This document shows positions 16,208 through 24,331 of a DNA stretch of 44,376 bases, piece by piece. The stretch spans positions 1 through 44,376 of the forward strand of contig JAKSRX010000005.1 in NCBI GenBank assembly GCA_024403365.1, in the 5' to 3' direction. Position numbers and translations under genes: made by a program. The notes beneath the pieces are model-generated. The model had not been told where the DNA came from, searched no databases, and worked only from the letters and a program-made list of their open reading frames with translations. Numbering within the stretch: the first letter of the stretch is position 1; every line of letters begins with the position of its first letter. The DNA is from Acetatifactor sp. (GTDB lineage Bacteria; Bacillota; Clostridia; Lachnospirales; Lachnospiraceae).

Positions 16208-16237
16208 AAAAAACTGCCGCAGCATCTGCTGCGGCAG
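16208..16237 (-). terminator. Terminator of the glgC-glgD-spoVG operon
   Basis: GC-rich 10-11-bp stem (CTGCCGCAGCA, 16214-16224, with its complement at 16227-16237), tight loop, then six Ts on the minus strand (16213-16208). Confidence 0.93.
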
Positions 16238-16251
16238 TCTCAAGTAACTTC

Positions 16252-16521
16252 TTACTCTTCCTCTACGAGGAGACTCTTTTCGTACTGCTCCAGAATAATA
16301 TTCTGAAGTCTTTCTCTGGTTGAGGAATTAATGGGATGTGCGATGTCTCTGTATTCACCGTCTGTCGCCTTCTTACTGGGCATTGCGATGAAAAGACCCT
16401 TGTCCCCTTCGATGACCTTAATATCATGAATTACAAATTCATCATCCAGCGTAATAGATACGATCGCCTTCATCTTGCCTTCCTTGGCAATTTTCCGGAC
16501 ACGAACATCTGTAATCTGCAT
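16252..16521 (-). CDS. spoVG: Septation/sporulation regulator SpoVG
   Basis: Small nucleic-acid-binding regulator (89 residues; the family is 85-100). It matches SpoVG throughout: [10 protein letters not shown] start, [20 protein letters not shown], then [10 protein letters not shown] and the basic [12 protein letters not shown] helix thought to contact DNA or RNA. In other Firmicutes SpoVG affects sporulation, capsule, virulence and RNA regulation. It starts 17 nt after glgD with a strong AAGGAGGG site and no promoter between, so it appears co-transcribed with the glycogen genes. Its presence does not prove sporulation, since non-spore-formers also have it. Confidence 0.96.
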   Translation of the reverse strand: MQITDVRVRKIAKEGKMKAIVSITLDDEFVIHDIKVIEGDKGLFIAMPSKKATDGEYRDIAHPINSSTRERLQNIILEQYEKSLLVEEE

Positions 16522-16538
16522 ATGGAGGCCCTCCTTAC

Positions 16539-17657
16539 TTACATCGTATATCTTTCGTTCTTCTCCACAACCACCTTGGTCTGGCCTTCGCCTACATAGC
16601 GGGAGTTAGCGCAGATGGTGCAGCGGCTCTCAACGATACAGTTCTCAATATAAGTGTTGTCACCGATGTAAACGTCATTCAGAATGATAGAGTTCTTGAT
16701 CACACAGTTGTTGCCAATGTAACTCTTCTTGAAGATCACGGAGTCTTCAACCACACCGTTTACGATACATCCGCTGGAGATCAGGCTGTTCTTTACCTGA
16801 GAACCAACATTGTACTTTGCGGGAGGAAGATCCTCTACCTTGGAGTAGATATCGGGATACTGTCTGAAGAAGTAGCTTCTGACGTCGGGCTTTAAGAAGT
16901 CCATATTGGTCTTGAAGTAATCTTCAACGGATGCGATATTTCTCCAGTAATCCTTGATCTTGTAACCGTAGATCTTCTTCTGATCTTTGTAACGGATCAG
17001 GATATCTCTTACGAAATCATATCTGTCTTCTTCTGCGCACTTGTCGATCATTTCCATCAGGAGACGACGACGGATCACGTAGATACCGCAGGAAATGGTT
17101 CTGGTTCTTGCCTGGAGAGGCTTCTCCTCGAACTCTTCGATGCGGAATTCCTCGTTCATACGAACGGTTCCGAAACGCTCAATGCTCAGATCATCTTCCA
17201 TATCACGGCAAACAACAGTGATGTCTGCGTTCTTTGCGATATGATATTCCAGAACCTTGTTGTAATCCAGCTTGTAGATACCGTCACCGGAAGCAATTAC
17301 AACGTAGGGCTCATGGCTGTTTCTAAGGAAGGACATGTTCTGATAGATCGCATCAGCGGTTCCTCTGTACCAGTTGCTGTTATCAGCGGTAACAGTAGGA
17401 GTCAGAACGGAAAGACCTCCCTGCTTACGTCCGAAATCCCACCACTTGGAAGAATTCAGATGCTCATTCAGGCTTCTGGAGTTGTACTGGGTCAGTACAG
17501 CTACCTTCTGAATATGGGAATTGGACATATTACTCAATGTAAAATCAATACTTCTGTAGCTGCCGGCAACAGGCATTGCGCAGATGGCTCTTTTCTGTGA
17601 CAGCTCTGCCATTCTGTGGTTATTTCCTCCGGCTAAAACGATTCCGATTGCTCTCAC
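16539..17657 (-). CDS. glgD: Glucose-1-phosphate adenylyltransferase subunit GlgD
   Basis: Second subunit of ADP-glucose pyrophosphorylase (372 residues), acting in glycogen synthesis. It has a nucleotidyltransferase N-domain and a left-handed beta-helix C-domain with hexapeptide repeats (about 285-365). The nucleotide loop is degenerate, LAGGNNHRM instead of GGxGxRL as in GlgC, and the substrate block reads [10 protein letters not shown] rather than [10 protein letters not shown]. This fits the known role of GlgD as a non-catalytic or weakly catalytic partner that activates GlgC. Start is GTG at 17657, overlapping the glgC stop by one base (TAGTG). Confidence 0.95.
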   Translation of the reverse strand: MRAIGIVLAGGNNHRMAELSQKRAICAMPVAGSYRSIDFTLSNMSNSHIQKVAVLTQYNSRSLNEHLNSSKWWDFGRKQGGLSVLTPTVTADNSNWYRGTADAIYQNMSFLRNSHEPYVVIASGDGIYKLDYNKVLEYHIAKNADITVVCRDMEDDLSIERFGTVRMNEEFRIEEFEEKPLQARTRTISCGIYVIRRRLLMEMIDKCAEEDRYDFVRDILIRYKDQKKIYGYKIKDYWRNIASVEDYFKTNMDFLKPDVRSYFFRQYPDIYSKVEDLPPAKYNVGSQVKNSLISSGCIVNGVVEDSVIFKKSYIGNNCVIKNSIILNDVYIGDNTYIENCIVESRCTICANSRYVGEGQTKVVVEKNERYTM

Positions 17658-18928
17658 TATACTTCACCTGCCTTAATCAAAGTTTTGCCGCTTGCGAGAC
17701 AAGCGTTCTCATAATCAGCCGCGTCGGTAACACCGAAGACAACAGAGTTCTTACCAATGGATACGCCATCGGGAATCACACTCTTCTCACCGATGGTAAC
17801 AAGTCCGTGATTATAGATATGAGGTGCGGTATCGTTCTCAGCTTCCTCACCGACACCAAGCTTAACGCCACTGCCGATCTTAGCCTCTTCTGCTACGATA
17901 GCCTTATTCAGTTCGCAGCCTTCGCCGATCTCGGTCATATTCATAATGATAGAGTCGCGAACTACGGTATCCTTGCCGATGGTTACGCCACAGCCGATAA
18001 CGGAGTTGTAGACCTTACCGTAGATCTCGGAACCTTCACCGATGATGGAACGCTCCACAACACTGTCGGGGGCCAGGTACTGAGGGGGCTGGATCTCGCT
18101 TCTGGTGTAGATCTTCCAGTACTCTTCGTACAGGTTGAACTCGGGAACGATATCGATCAGCTCCATGTTAGCTTCCCAGTAAGAGCTCAGAGTTCCTACA
18201 TCCTTCCAGTAGCCGGTGAACTCGTAAGCATACATAGGTGCTCCCTTTTCATGGCAATAAGGAATAACGTGCTTACCGAAGTCAAGAGCGGGCTGCTCTG
18301 CGTTCTTCAGCAATGCTTCCTTCAGAGTCTTCCAGTTGAAGATATAGATACCCATACTAGCCAAGTTGGATCTGGGATTCTTAGGCTTCTCTTCGAAGTC
18401 TACGATCTGCTTCTGGTCGTCGGTGATCATAATACCGAAACGGCTTGCCTCCTCCCAGGGCACAGGCATAACTGCGATGGTACATTCTGCACCGTTTGCC
18501 TTGTGGAAGTCCAGCATTACCTCATAATCCATCTTGTAGATGTGGTCACCGGAGAGGATGAGCACATACTCGGGATTGAAGGTCTCCATGTATTCAATAT
18601 TCTGCAAAATTGCGTTTGCAGTACCGGTATACCATTCACTGTTGGAGCTCTTCTCGTAAGGAGGAAGAACGGTAACACCACCGATGTTACGGTCCAGATC
18701 CCAGGGAATACCGATTCCGATATGAGTGTTCAATTTTAAAGGTCTGTACTGAGTCAGTACACCGACTGTATCTACTCCGGAGTTGATACAGTTAGACAAC
18801 GGGAAGTCGATAATACGATACTTTCCGCCAAATGCTACTGCAGGTTTCGCTACTTTTGAAGTTAATACTCCCAGACGGCTACCCTGCCCGCCTGCCAACA
18901 ACATGGCAATCATTTCTTTTTTTATCAT
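17657..18928 (-). CDS. glgC: Glucose-1-phosphate adenylyltransferase GlgC
   Basis: Catalytic ADP-glucose pyrophosphorylase subunit (423 residues): glucose 1-phosphate + ATP gives ADP-glucose + PPi, the committed step of bacterial glycogen synthesis. [10 protein letters not shown] at about 11-20 is the nucleotide loop, [19 protein letters not shown] the following conserved block, and [10 protein letters not shown] the metal/substrate site. The C-terminal third is a beta-helix of hexapeptide repeats. The ATG follows AGGTG by five bases. It begins the glgC-glgD-spoVG unit behind an extended -10 promoter. Glycogen synthase and branching enzyme are not in the window. Confidence 0.97.
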   Translation of the reverse strand: MIKKEMIAMLLAGGQGSRLGVLTSKVAKPAVAFGGKYRIIDFPLSNCINSGVDTVGVLTQYRPLKLNTHIGIGIPWDLDRNIGGVTVLPPYEKSSNSEWYTGTANAILQNIEYMETFNPEYVLILSGDHIYKMDYEVMLDFHKANGAECTIAVMPVPWEEASRFGIMITDDQKQIVDFEEKPKNPRSNLASMGIYIFNWKTLKEALLKNAEQPALDFGKHVIPYCHEKGAPMYAYEFTGYWKDVGTLSSYWEANMELIDIVPEFNLYEEYWKIYTRSEIQPPQYLAPDSVVERSIIGEGSEIYGKVYNSVIGCGVTIGKDTVVRDSIIMNMTEIGEGCELNKAIVAEEAKIGSGVKLGVGEEAENDTAPHIYNHGLVTIGEKSVIPDGVSIGKNSVVFGVTDAADYENACLASGKTLIKAGEV

Positions 18929-18973
18929 GTCATCACCTCTGTTTAGCCTTTTACCATTTTACTGGTACTGATG

Positions 18974-19002
18974 ATTATAGCACAGCACAATGGAAAAGTG
19001 AA
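18974..19002 (-). promoter_or_regulatory. Promoter of glgC-glgD-spoVG
   Basis: On the minus strand TTCACT (19002-18997), 17 bases, then TG, one base, TATAAT (18979-18974). Extended -10 type, with about 40 nt of leader before the AGGTG ribosome site. Confidence 0.75.
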
Positions 19003-19177
19003 TATAAATCCCCAAAAAAATTCTGAATATGGGCCATTTTATATATAATTTCTACAAACTTTACAGTTTATCCACTTAATTTTTGTGTAAATATATCTTT
19101 ATCTTTCGGTTGTTAAAAGATTGTCATTGGTAATATTTCACATTTTTCCATTTTCGGGAAAACAGGGGATATTTTAT

Positions 19178-19206
19178 TTGTTTTTTATCGGTGAAATGCT
19201 TATAAT
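19178..19206 (+). promoter_or_regulatory. Promoter of murC
   Basis: TTGTTT (19178-19183), a 17-base spacer and TATAAT (19201-19206), 37 bases before the murC ATG. Confidence 0.7.
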
Positions 19207-19243
19207 AGAAGGTAACATTGTATAGAAAAGGAAAGTGAATTCC

Positions 19244-20620
19244 ATGTACGAAATAGATTTTAACAAACCTGTCCATGTCTTCTTCGTCGGCATCGGCGGC
19301 ATCAGCATGAGCGGTCTTGCGGAGATCCTCCATCAGGCCGGCTTCCGTGTATCCGGCTCCGACTGGAAAAGTTCCGCCATCACAAAGGGACTGGAAGCAA
19401 AAGGCATTCAGGTTTTCTACGGCGAAAATGCCGCACATATTTCGGATGACATCGACTGCGCAGTCCTCACCAGCGCCGTGAAGGAAAGCAACGCAGAGTT
19501 TACTGCCATCCGCGAGAAGAAGATCCCTTATCTTTCCAGAGCAGAGCTTCTGGGACAGTTGATGAAGAATTACAAGACCAGTATCGCCATCAGCGGTACC
19601 CACGGCAAGACCACTACCACTTCCATGGTCAGTGAGATCCTCTTAAAGGCAGATACGGATCCCACTCTTTCCATCGGCGGTATCTTAAAGACCATCGGCG
19701 GCAACATCCGCGTGGGCAAGAGCGACTACTTCGTCACCGAGGCCTGCGAATACACCAACAGCTTCTTAAGCTTCTTCCCCACCGTGGGACTGATCCTGAA
19801 TGTGGAGGAGGATCACCTGGATTTCTTCAAGGATCTGGCTGACATCCGCAATTCCTTCCGCAAATTTGCAGAACTTCTCCCTGCTGAGGGTTGTCTGATC
19901 ATCAATGCAGACATTCCAGACTATCAGGAGATCACAAACGGTCTCCCCTGCAAGGTGATCACCTACTCCACAGAACATAGCGCGGATTATACCGCAAATA
20001 CTATCGCCTACAATGAACTTGGTTGTGCTTCCTTCACCGCAGTCACTCCCACGGGAGAAGCGCAGCTCTCCCTGAAAGTACCCGGTCTCCACAATGTCAG
20101 CAACGCTCTGGCTGCTCTGGCATTGGCAGACTATCTGGCAGTGGACAGAACGGTGACACATGATGCACTCTTCGGTTTCACCGGAACCGACCGCAGATTC
20201 GAGTACAAGGGAACCATCGGCGGCGTGAACATCATCGATGATTATGCGCATCATCCCACCGAGATCGCAGCTACTCTGACCGCAGCCAAGAATTATCCCC
20301 ACAACACCTTATGGTGTGTGTTCCAGCCTCATACCTACACCCGCACCAAGGCCTTTCTGGATGACTTTGCCAAGGCGCTTTCCTTAGCGGATAAGGTAGT
20401 ATTGGCTGACATTTATGCAGCCCGCGAGACCGATACTTTAGGCATCAGTTCCGAGGATCTGCAGGCAAAGATACAGGCATTGGGATGTGATGCCACATAT
20501 CTTCCAAGTTTTGATGAAATTGAAAATTTCTTACTGGAAAATTGCATAAAAGGTGACCTGTTGATAACTATGGGGGCAGGCGATGTAGTAAAAATCGGCG
20601 AAAACCTCCTCGGAATGTAG
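19244..20620 (+). CDS. murC: UDP-N-acetylmuramate--L-alanine ligase MurC
   Basis: Cytoplasmic ATP-dependent ligase that adds L-alanine to UDP-MurNAc in peptidoglycan precursor synthesis (458 residues, typical). The N-terminal Rossmann domain begins FVGIGGISMSGLAE (14-27); the central domain has P-loop SGTHGKTTTT at 117-126; DDYAHHPTEI is the conserved block at the start of the C-terminal domain. The ATG at 19244 lies 11 bases from AGGA; a GTG at 19235 is only 2 bases from it and is rejected. It is transcribed alone and ends in a hairpin at 20631. Its separation from other mur genes is common in Clostridia. Confidence 0.96.
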   Translation: MYEIDFNKPVHVFFVGIGGISMSGLAEILHQAGFRVSGSDWKSSAITKGLEAKGIQVFYGENAAHISDDIDCAVLTSAVKESNAEFTAIREKKIPYLSRAELLGQLMKNYKTSIAISGTHGKTTTTSMVSEILLKADTDPTLSIGGILKTIGGNIRVGKSDYFVTEACEYTNSFLSFFPTVGLILNVEEDHLDFFKDLADIRNSFRKFAELLPAEGCLIINADIPDYQEITNGLPCKVITYSTEHSADYTANTIAYNELGCASFTAVTPTGEAQLSLKVPGLHNVSNALAALALADYLAVDRTVTHDALFGFTGTDRRFEYKGTIGGVNIIDDYAHHPTEIAATLTAAKNYPHNTLWCVFQPHTYTRTKAFLDDFAKALSLADKVVLADIYAARETDTLGISSEDLQAKIQALGCDATYLPSFDEIENFLLENCIKGDLLITMGAGDVVKIGENLLGM

Positions 20621-20638
20621 TTGTCCACATTATCCACA
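20621..20638 (+). promoter_or_regulatory. Tandem pair of DnaA-box-like 9-mers
   Basis: TTGTCCACA (20621-20629, one mismatch) directly followed by consensus TTATCCACA (20630-20638), starting right after the murC stop codon. Confidence 0.7.
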
Positions 20639-20686
20639 GCTTTTCGAGGCGGAATGTTCCCGAAGAGCTGTGGATATTTTTATTTT
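20631..20686 (+). terminator. Terminator of murC built from DnaA-box sequences
   Basis: TATCCACAGCT at 20631-20641 pairs with AGCTGTGGATA at 20666-20676, and the stem is extended by TTCG/CGAA across a one-base mismatch; a T-rich tail (TTTTATTTT) follows. The arms contain a consensus DnaA box and its near-complement. Confidence 0.75.
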
Positions 20687-20698
20687 ACAGGTGGATAA
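20669..20698 (-). promoter_or_regulatory. Two DnaA-box-like 9-mers in reverse orientation
   Basis: TGTGGATAT (20669-20677) and GGTGGATAA (20690-20698) are each one base from TGTGGATAA, the reverse of the DnaA box. Confidence 0.5.
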
Positions 20699-20761
20699 CT
20701 TTTTTGCCGAAAACAGGCGGAAATCCGCTATCTTTGGCACTTTTCCGAACCCGCGAAAAAT

Positions 20762-20788
20762 TTATGCACATTATCCACATTATCCACA
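20762..20788 (+). promoter_or_regulatory. Three contiguous DnaA-box-like 9-mers
   Basis: TTATGCACA (20762-20770, one mismatch), TTATCCACA (20771-20779) and TTATCCACA (20780-20788), head to tail with no spacing. They end 79 bases before the dnaD -10 region. Confidence 0.8.
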
Positions 20789-20865
20789 TTTTCACGGTAA
20801 AAATACCCTCCTTCAGGGGGCCTCTTCTTTTCGGTATTATGCCTATATTCATTTCAAAATCCCTG

Positions 20866-20874
20866 TGCTATACT
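20866..20874 (+). promoter_or_regulatory. Extended -10 promoter of the dnaD-dnaC-prs operon
   Basis: TG, one base, TATACT (20869-20874), 63 bases before the dnaD-like start. The -35 is weak. Confidence 0.55.
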
Positions 20875-20936
20875 GTGTCTGCTGTATAAGGGAAGCCTTG
20901 TTTTACCCGCAGCAGAAGGTATGAAGGAAGTAAGAA

Positions 20937-22043
20937 ATGACACCGTTGACCATTTACAAAGACAGCGATATAGACAGCACCGTAGTGGCTAATCTTTTTA
21001 TCGATGAATATATGAAGGACGCAAATGACGCACAGCTGAAGATCTACCTGTATCTTCTGCGCATGATGAGTGCGCATCAAGCTACCAGTGTGTCCGATAT
21101 TGCCGACAAGTTTAACTATACGGAGAAGGATATCGTGCGCGCGCTCAAGTACTGGGAGAAGATGCATCTCATGGACTTGGACTATAATGAAGACAAGGTC
21201 CTCATCGGTATCCACATCCGCGATCTGGCAGATGCGGACTCCGTAAGACGTCGTCGCCGCACTGCGCCTTCTACCTTTATACCCATGCCCTCCGCACCTA
21301 TGGAGGCCGCTGAAGCTGCCGATGCTGCGCCTGTATATCCCAAGGCTGCTGCCCGTCAGGGAGTTGTGCCTTCTTTTGAGAAGAAGACCTACAGTCCTTC
21401 CGAGCTTCGCGAGTTCAAGAACCAGGAGAATATCGCCCAGCTTATCTTCGTAGCTTCCACCTATATCGGCAAGCCTCTGTCCACTTCCGAGATCAACAGC
21501 ATCCTCTTCTTCGTGGATGTACTGCACTTCTCCGATTCCCTTGTGGATTATCTCATCGAGTACTGTGCCGACAAGGGCAAGAAAGACTTCAAATACATCG
21601 AAAAGGTAGCCATCTCCTGGGCGGAAAAAGGTATCACCACCCCCGAGGAAGCCAAGCAGAATTCCTACCTTTATGAGAAAGCATATTACGCCATCATGAA
21701 AGAGCTGGGTAAATCCAGTGCTCCCACTCCCAAGGAGGCCGAGTACATCACCCGCTGGATCCATGAGTACGGCTATTCCAACGACATTATCTTCGAGGCA
21801 TGTGCCCGCACCGTTCTGGCAACCGACAAGAACCGGTTCGAATACTGTGAGCGCATCCTGCAAAGCTGGCATGAGAAAGAAGTTCATCACCTCACCGATG
21901 TGGCCAGAATGGATGAACAGTTTAAGAAGAAAAAGGGTTCTTCTGCCAAAGCCCAGCCCCAATCCGGCCGCTTCGGACAGTTTTCACAGAACACTTATGA
22001 CTTCGATGCTTTAGAGCAATCACTGATCAGCAACAGTAACTAA
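20937..22043 (+). CDS. DnaD/DnaB-type replication initiation protein
   Basis: Firmicute primosome protein that remodels origin DNA and helps load the helicase (368 residues). The N-terminal winged-helix region (about 15-100) is followed by an Arg-rich and then Ala/Pro-rich linker (about 104-145) and two DnaD-like C-terminal (DnaB_2) modules at about 165-235 and 245-316. Each ends in the family motif Y-x-x-x-I/A ... SW (YIEKVAISW, YCERILQSW). Two such modules are more like B. subtilis DnaB than DnaD, but Clostridia commonly have one protein for both roles. The ATG has AAGGAAG upstream. The helicase-loader gene follows 16 nt later. Confidence 0.9.
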   Translation: MTPLTIYKDSDIDSTVVANLFIDEYMKDANDAQLKIYLYLLRMMSAHQATSVSDIADKFNYTEKDIVRALKYWEKMHLMDLDYNEDKVLIGIHIRDLADADSVRRRRRTAPSTFIPMPSAPMEAAEAADAAPVYPKAAARQGVVPSFEKKTYSPSELREFKNQENIAQLIFVASTYIGKPLSTSEINSILFFVDVLHFSDSLVDYLIEYCADKGKKDFKYIEKVAISWAEKGITTPEEAKQNSYLYEKAYYAIMKELGKSSAPTPKEAEYITRWIHEYGYSNDIIFEACARTVLATDKNRFEYCERILQSWHEKEVHHLTDVARMDEQFKKKKGSSAKAQPQSGRFGQFSQNTYDFDALEQSLISNSN

Positions 22044-22059
22044 GACGAGGAGAACCGCC

Positions 22060-23040
22060 GTGTCACTTACCAACGCACAATTCAAGGCTATATTAAAAGA
22101 ATACGCAGACATTCAGGATGCCAATCGTTCCGAGGCGGAGCGACGCAAGGAAGAAGTTCTGAAGGCGATTCCGGAATTAACGGAACTGGATGATTCCGTC
22201 AGTTCCCTTTCCGTGTCCGCCGCACGCTCCATGCTGTCCGGCAAGACCGACGCCATCAATGCACTGCATGCCAGATTGGCGGAGATCTCCGCCAAGAGAA
22301 AGGCTCTGCTGGTTTCCGCAGGCTTTTCCGCCAACTATCTGGAGCCTATTTATGACTGTCCCAAATGTAAGGACACCGGTTATATCAATACCACGGAAGG
22401 GTCTCAGAAGTGCTCCTGTTTCAAGGCCAGAGAACTCACCCTTCTCTATTCCCAGTCCAACATCCGTGAGATGCTGGAAGGCGAAAACTTCTCCACACTC
22501 TCCTATCAGTACTACCAGGGAGAGGACTTATTGCGTTTTCAGTCCGCCGTGAATATTTGTAAAGATTTCACAAATAATTTCAATCAGGACTATGCAAATT
22601 TACTTTTTTATGGTACAGTAGGTACCGGCAAAAGCTTCTTGTCCGGCTGTGTGGCCAAGGAATTGATGGACAGAGGACATTCTGTCATCTACTTCAGTGC
22701 CGCTACTCTCTTCGAGCAGTTGGCCCGCTACACCTTCGGCAAAAAGGAAAAAGACTCCCTGCAGGACTTCTACGACGATCTCTATTCCTGCGAGCTTCTG
22801 ATCATCGATGATCTGGGCACGGAGCTTACCAATGACTTTGTTGCCTCTCAATTGTTCTCCTGCCTCAATGAGCGGGGACTTCGCAAAAAGGCAACCATCA
22901 TTTCCACCAACTTAAGTCTGGAGGAAATCAGAGATCGCTATTCGGATCGTATCTTCTCCCGCCTCTCCAATTCCTTTAAGTTATTGAAGATCACCGGCAG
23001 AGATATCCGTATCCAGAAAAAGATTGCACAGAACAAATAA
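22060..23040 (+). CDS. Helicase loader, DnaC/DnaI-type AAA+ ATPase
   Basis: ATPase that loads the replicative helicase with the DnaD-like protein (326 residues, DnaI-like). The N-terminal 95 residues are helical and charged, followed by a four-Cys zinc site (Cys100, Cys103, Cys118, Cys120). The AAA+ domain has Walker A GTVGTGKS at 185-192 and Walker B LLIIDD at 246-251 with LGTE after it, then a sensor-like IISTNLS. The start is GTG with AGGAG eight bases before. Position between dnaD-like and prs genes supports a single operon. Confidence 0.93.
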   Translation: MSLTNAQFKAILKEYADIQDANRSEAERRKEEVLKAIPELTELDDSVSSLSVSAARSMLSGKTDAINALHARLAEISAKRKALLVSAGFSANYLEPIYDCPKCKDTGYINTTEGSQKCSCFKARELTLLYSQSNIREMLEGENFSTLSYQYYQGEDLLRFQSAVNICKDFTNNFNQDYANLLFYGTVGTGKSFLSGCVAKELMDRGHSVIYFSAATLFEQLARYTFGKKEKDSLQDFYDDLYSCELLIIDDLGTELTNDFVASQLFSCLNERGLRKKATIISTNLSLEEIRDRYSDRIFSRLSNSFKLLKITGRDIRIQKKIAQNK

Positions 23041-23067
23041 CAATACACAAAGAGAGGACTATTATTC

Positions 23068-24255
23068 ATGGGTAACCGCGAAGAAAAAAGAAACCTTGAA
23101 ACAATACCTGTAGGCTCCCTGGGCATGATCGCTCTGGAAGGCTGCAAGCCTCTGGGCGAAAGGGTAGACAAGTATCTCGTAAAGTGGAGAGCGGAAAGAG
23201 AGAGTGAGCACAAAGATTCACTGGCTTTCTCCGGATATCAGCGTGATTCTTATCTTCTCAACGCCAAAGTTCCCCGTTTTGGTTCCGGTGAAGCAAAGGG
23301 CATGATCCTGGAATCCGTTCGAGGCACTGACCTGTATCTTTTGGTAGATGTATTGAATTATTCCCTGACCTATTCCCTGTGCGGTCACGAGAACCACATG
23401 TCTCCCGATGACCACTATCAGGATCTGAAGAGAATCATCGCTGCATTAGGCGGTAAGGCTCGTCGTATCACCGTTATCATGCCTTTCCTCTATGAAAGCC
23501 GTCAGCACAAGAGAACCGCAAGAGAATCTCTTGACTGTGCACTGGCTCTGCAGGAACTGGTAAAGATGGGTGTCGACAACATCATCACCTTCGATGCTCA
23601 CGACCCCAGAGTACAGAACGCAATTCCTCTGAATGGTTTCGAGACCGTTCAGCCCGCATATCAGTTCATCAAAGGCCTTCTTCGCAACGTAAAGGGTCTG
23701 CAGCTTGACTCCGACCACATGATGGTCATCAGCCCCGATGAAGGCGGTATGAGACGTGCTATCTACATTGCAAACGTTCTCGGCCTGGATATGGGTATGT
23801 TCTACAAGAGACGTGATTACACCAAGATCGTAAACGGCCGCAATCCTATCGTTGCTCATGAGTTCCTTGGAACCAGCGTAGAAGGCAAAGATATGATCAT
23901 CATCGACGATATGATCTCCTCCGGTGAGAGCGTACTGGAAGTTGCTCAGGAGTTGAAGGAGCGCAAAGCAGGCAGAATCTTCGTATTCTCCACCTTCGGT
24001 CTCTTCACCAACGGTCTGGATAAGTTTGACAAGGCTTTCGAGCAGGGCATCATCGACAGGATCCTGACCACCAACCTGATCTACCAGACTCCCGAACTTC
24101 TTCAGAGAGAATGGTACATCAACTGTGACATGAGTAAGTATATCGCTTACATCATCGACACTCTGAACCATGATACTTCCATCAGTGACCTTCTGAATCC
24201 CGTAGAAAGAATTCAGCAGATCGTTGCAAAGTATAATAACAACATCGAATTTTAA
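23068..24255 (+). CDS. Divergent ribose-phosphate pyrophosphokinase
   Basis: PRPP synthetase: ribose 5-phosphate + ATP gives PRPP + AMP, feeding nucleotide, His, Trp and NAD synthesis. At 395 residues it is about 80 longer than the usual 310-320. Recognisable blocks are SVRGTD at 83-88, the ATP-site block PFLYESRQHKR near 139-149, FDAHDP near 175-180, the flexible-loop basic residues KRR at 247-249 and a PRPP loop IIIDDMISSGES at 277-288, where classical enzymes have DTAGT or DTGGT. The first 70 residues have no counterpart that I recognise. The differences place it in a divergent subgroup common in Clostridia, which may respond differently to phosphate or ADP. A strong terminator follows. 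Confidence 0.85.
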   Translation: MGNREEKRNLETIPVGSLGMIALEGCKPLGERVDKYLVKWRAERESEHKDSLAFSGYQRDSYLLNAKVPRFGSGEAKGMILESVRGTDLYLLVDVLNYSLTYSLCGHENHMSPDDHYQDLKRIIAALGGKARRITVIMPFLYESRQHKRTARESLDCALALQELVKMGVDNIITFDAHDPRVQNAIPLNGFETVQPAYQFIKGLLRNVKGLQLDSDHMMVISPDEGGMRRAIYIANVLGLDMGMFYKRRDYTKIVNGRNPIVAHEFLGTSVEGKDMIIIDDMISSGESVLEVAQELKERKAGRIFVFSTFGLFTNGLDKFDKAFEQGIIDRILTTNLIYQTPELLQREWYINCDMSKYIAYIIDTLNHDTSISDLLNPVERIQQIVAKYNNNIEF

Positions 24256-24261
24256 TTTAAG

Positions 24262-24295
24262 ACGCTTCCGCAGACCGCGGAGGCGTTTCTTTTTC
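24262..24295 (+). terminator. Terminator of the dnaD-dnaC-prs operon
   Basis: 10-bp stem (ACGCTTCCGC, 24262-24271, with GCGGAGGCGT, 24277-24286; one T-G pair), five-base loop, then a T-rich run to 24295. Confidence 0.9.
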
Positions 24296-24300
24296 GCTTA

Positions 24301-24331
24301 TTGTTAACCTTTGTATTTTTATGGTTGACAA
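24301..24331 (+). promoter_or_regulatory. Candidate BirA operator of bioY
   Basis: TTGTTAACC (24301-24309) and GGTTGACAA (24323-24331) are inverted halves differing by one base, separated by 13. They match the biotin-repressor half-sites known from other bacteria (TTGTWAACC...GGTTWACAA), though the usual spacer is 14-16. The right half covers the -35 of the bioY promoter, which fits repression. Confidence 0.65.

Larger units (their letters stand above)
18929..19243. other. AT-rich divergent promoter region between glgC and murC
   Basis: 315 bases without a gene. It holds the glgC promoter (18974-19002, minus) and the murC promoter (19178-19206, plus). The 175 bases between are strongly AT-rich and include TATATATAAT at about 19039-19049 and one isolated DnaA-box-like TTATCCACT (19068-19076). 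I see no riboswitch-like structure or small gene with a ribosome site. Confidence 0.6.
20621..20936. other. murC-dnaD intergenic region with DnaA-box cluster
   Basis: 316 bases without a gene. It holds the murC terminator, seven DnaA-box-like sequences in three groups, and an extended -10 promoter for the dnaD operon near its right end. Frames inside lack ribosome sites and I call no protein. Confidence 0.7.

Noticed and set aside
17576..18739. 387-codon plus-strand frame opposite glgC and glgD
   Set aside because: Antisense shadow spanning two conserved genes.
20670..20924. Plus-strand frames of 61-84 codons between murC and dnaD
   Set aside because: They run through DnaA boxes and the promoter, lack ribosome sites and give no recognisable protein.
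18929..20936. AT-rich DNA and DnaA boxes around murC as a chromosomal origin
   Set aside because: No dnaA, dnaN, rpmH or parAB genes flank it. The main box cluster sits at a promoter of replication genes, which favours gene regulation or DnaA titration over oriC.
20868..21962. 364-codon minus-strand frame opposite the dnaD-like gene
   Set aside because: The plus strand has a clear DnaD protein with promoter and ribosome site; the minus frame has neither.
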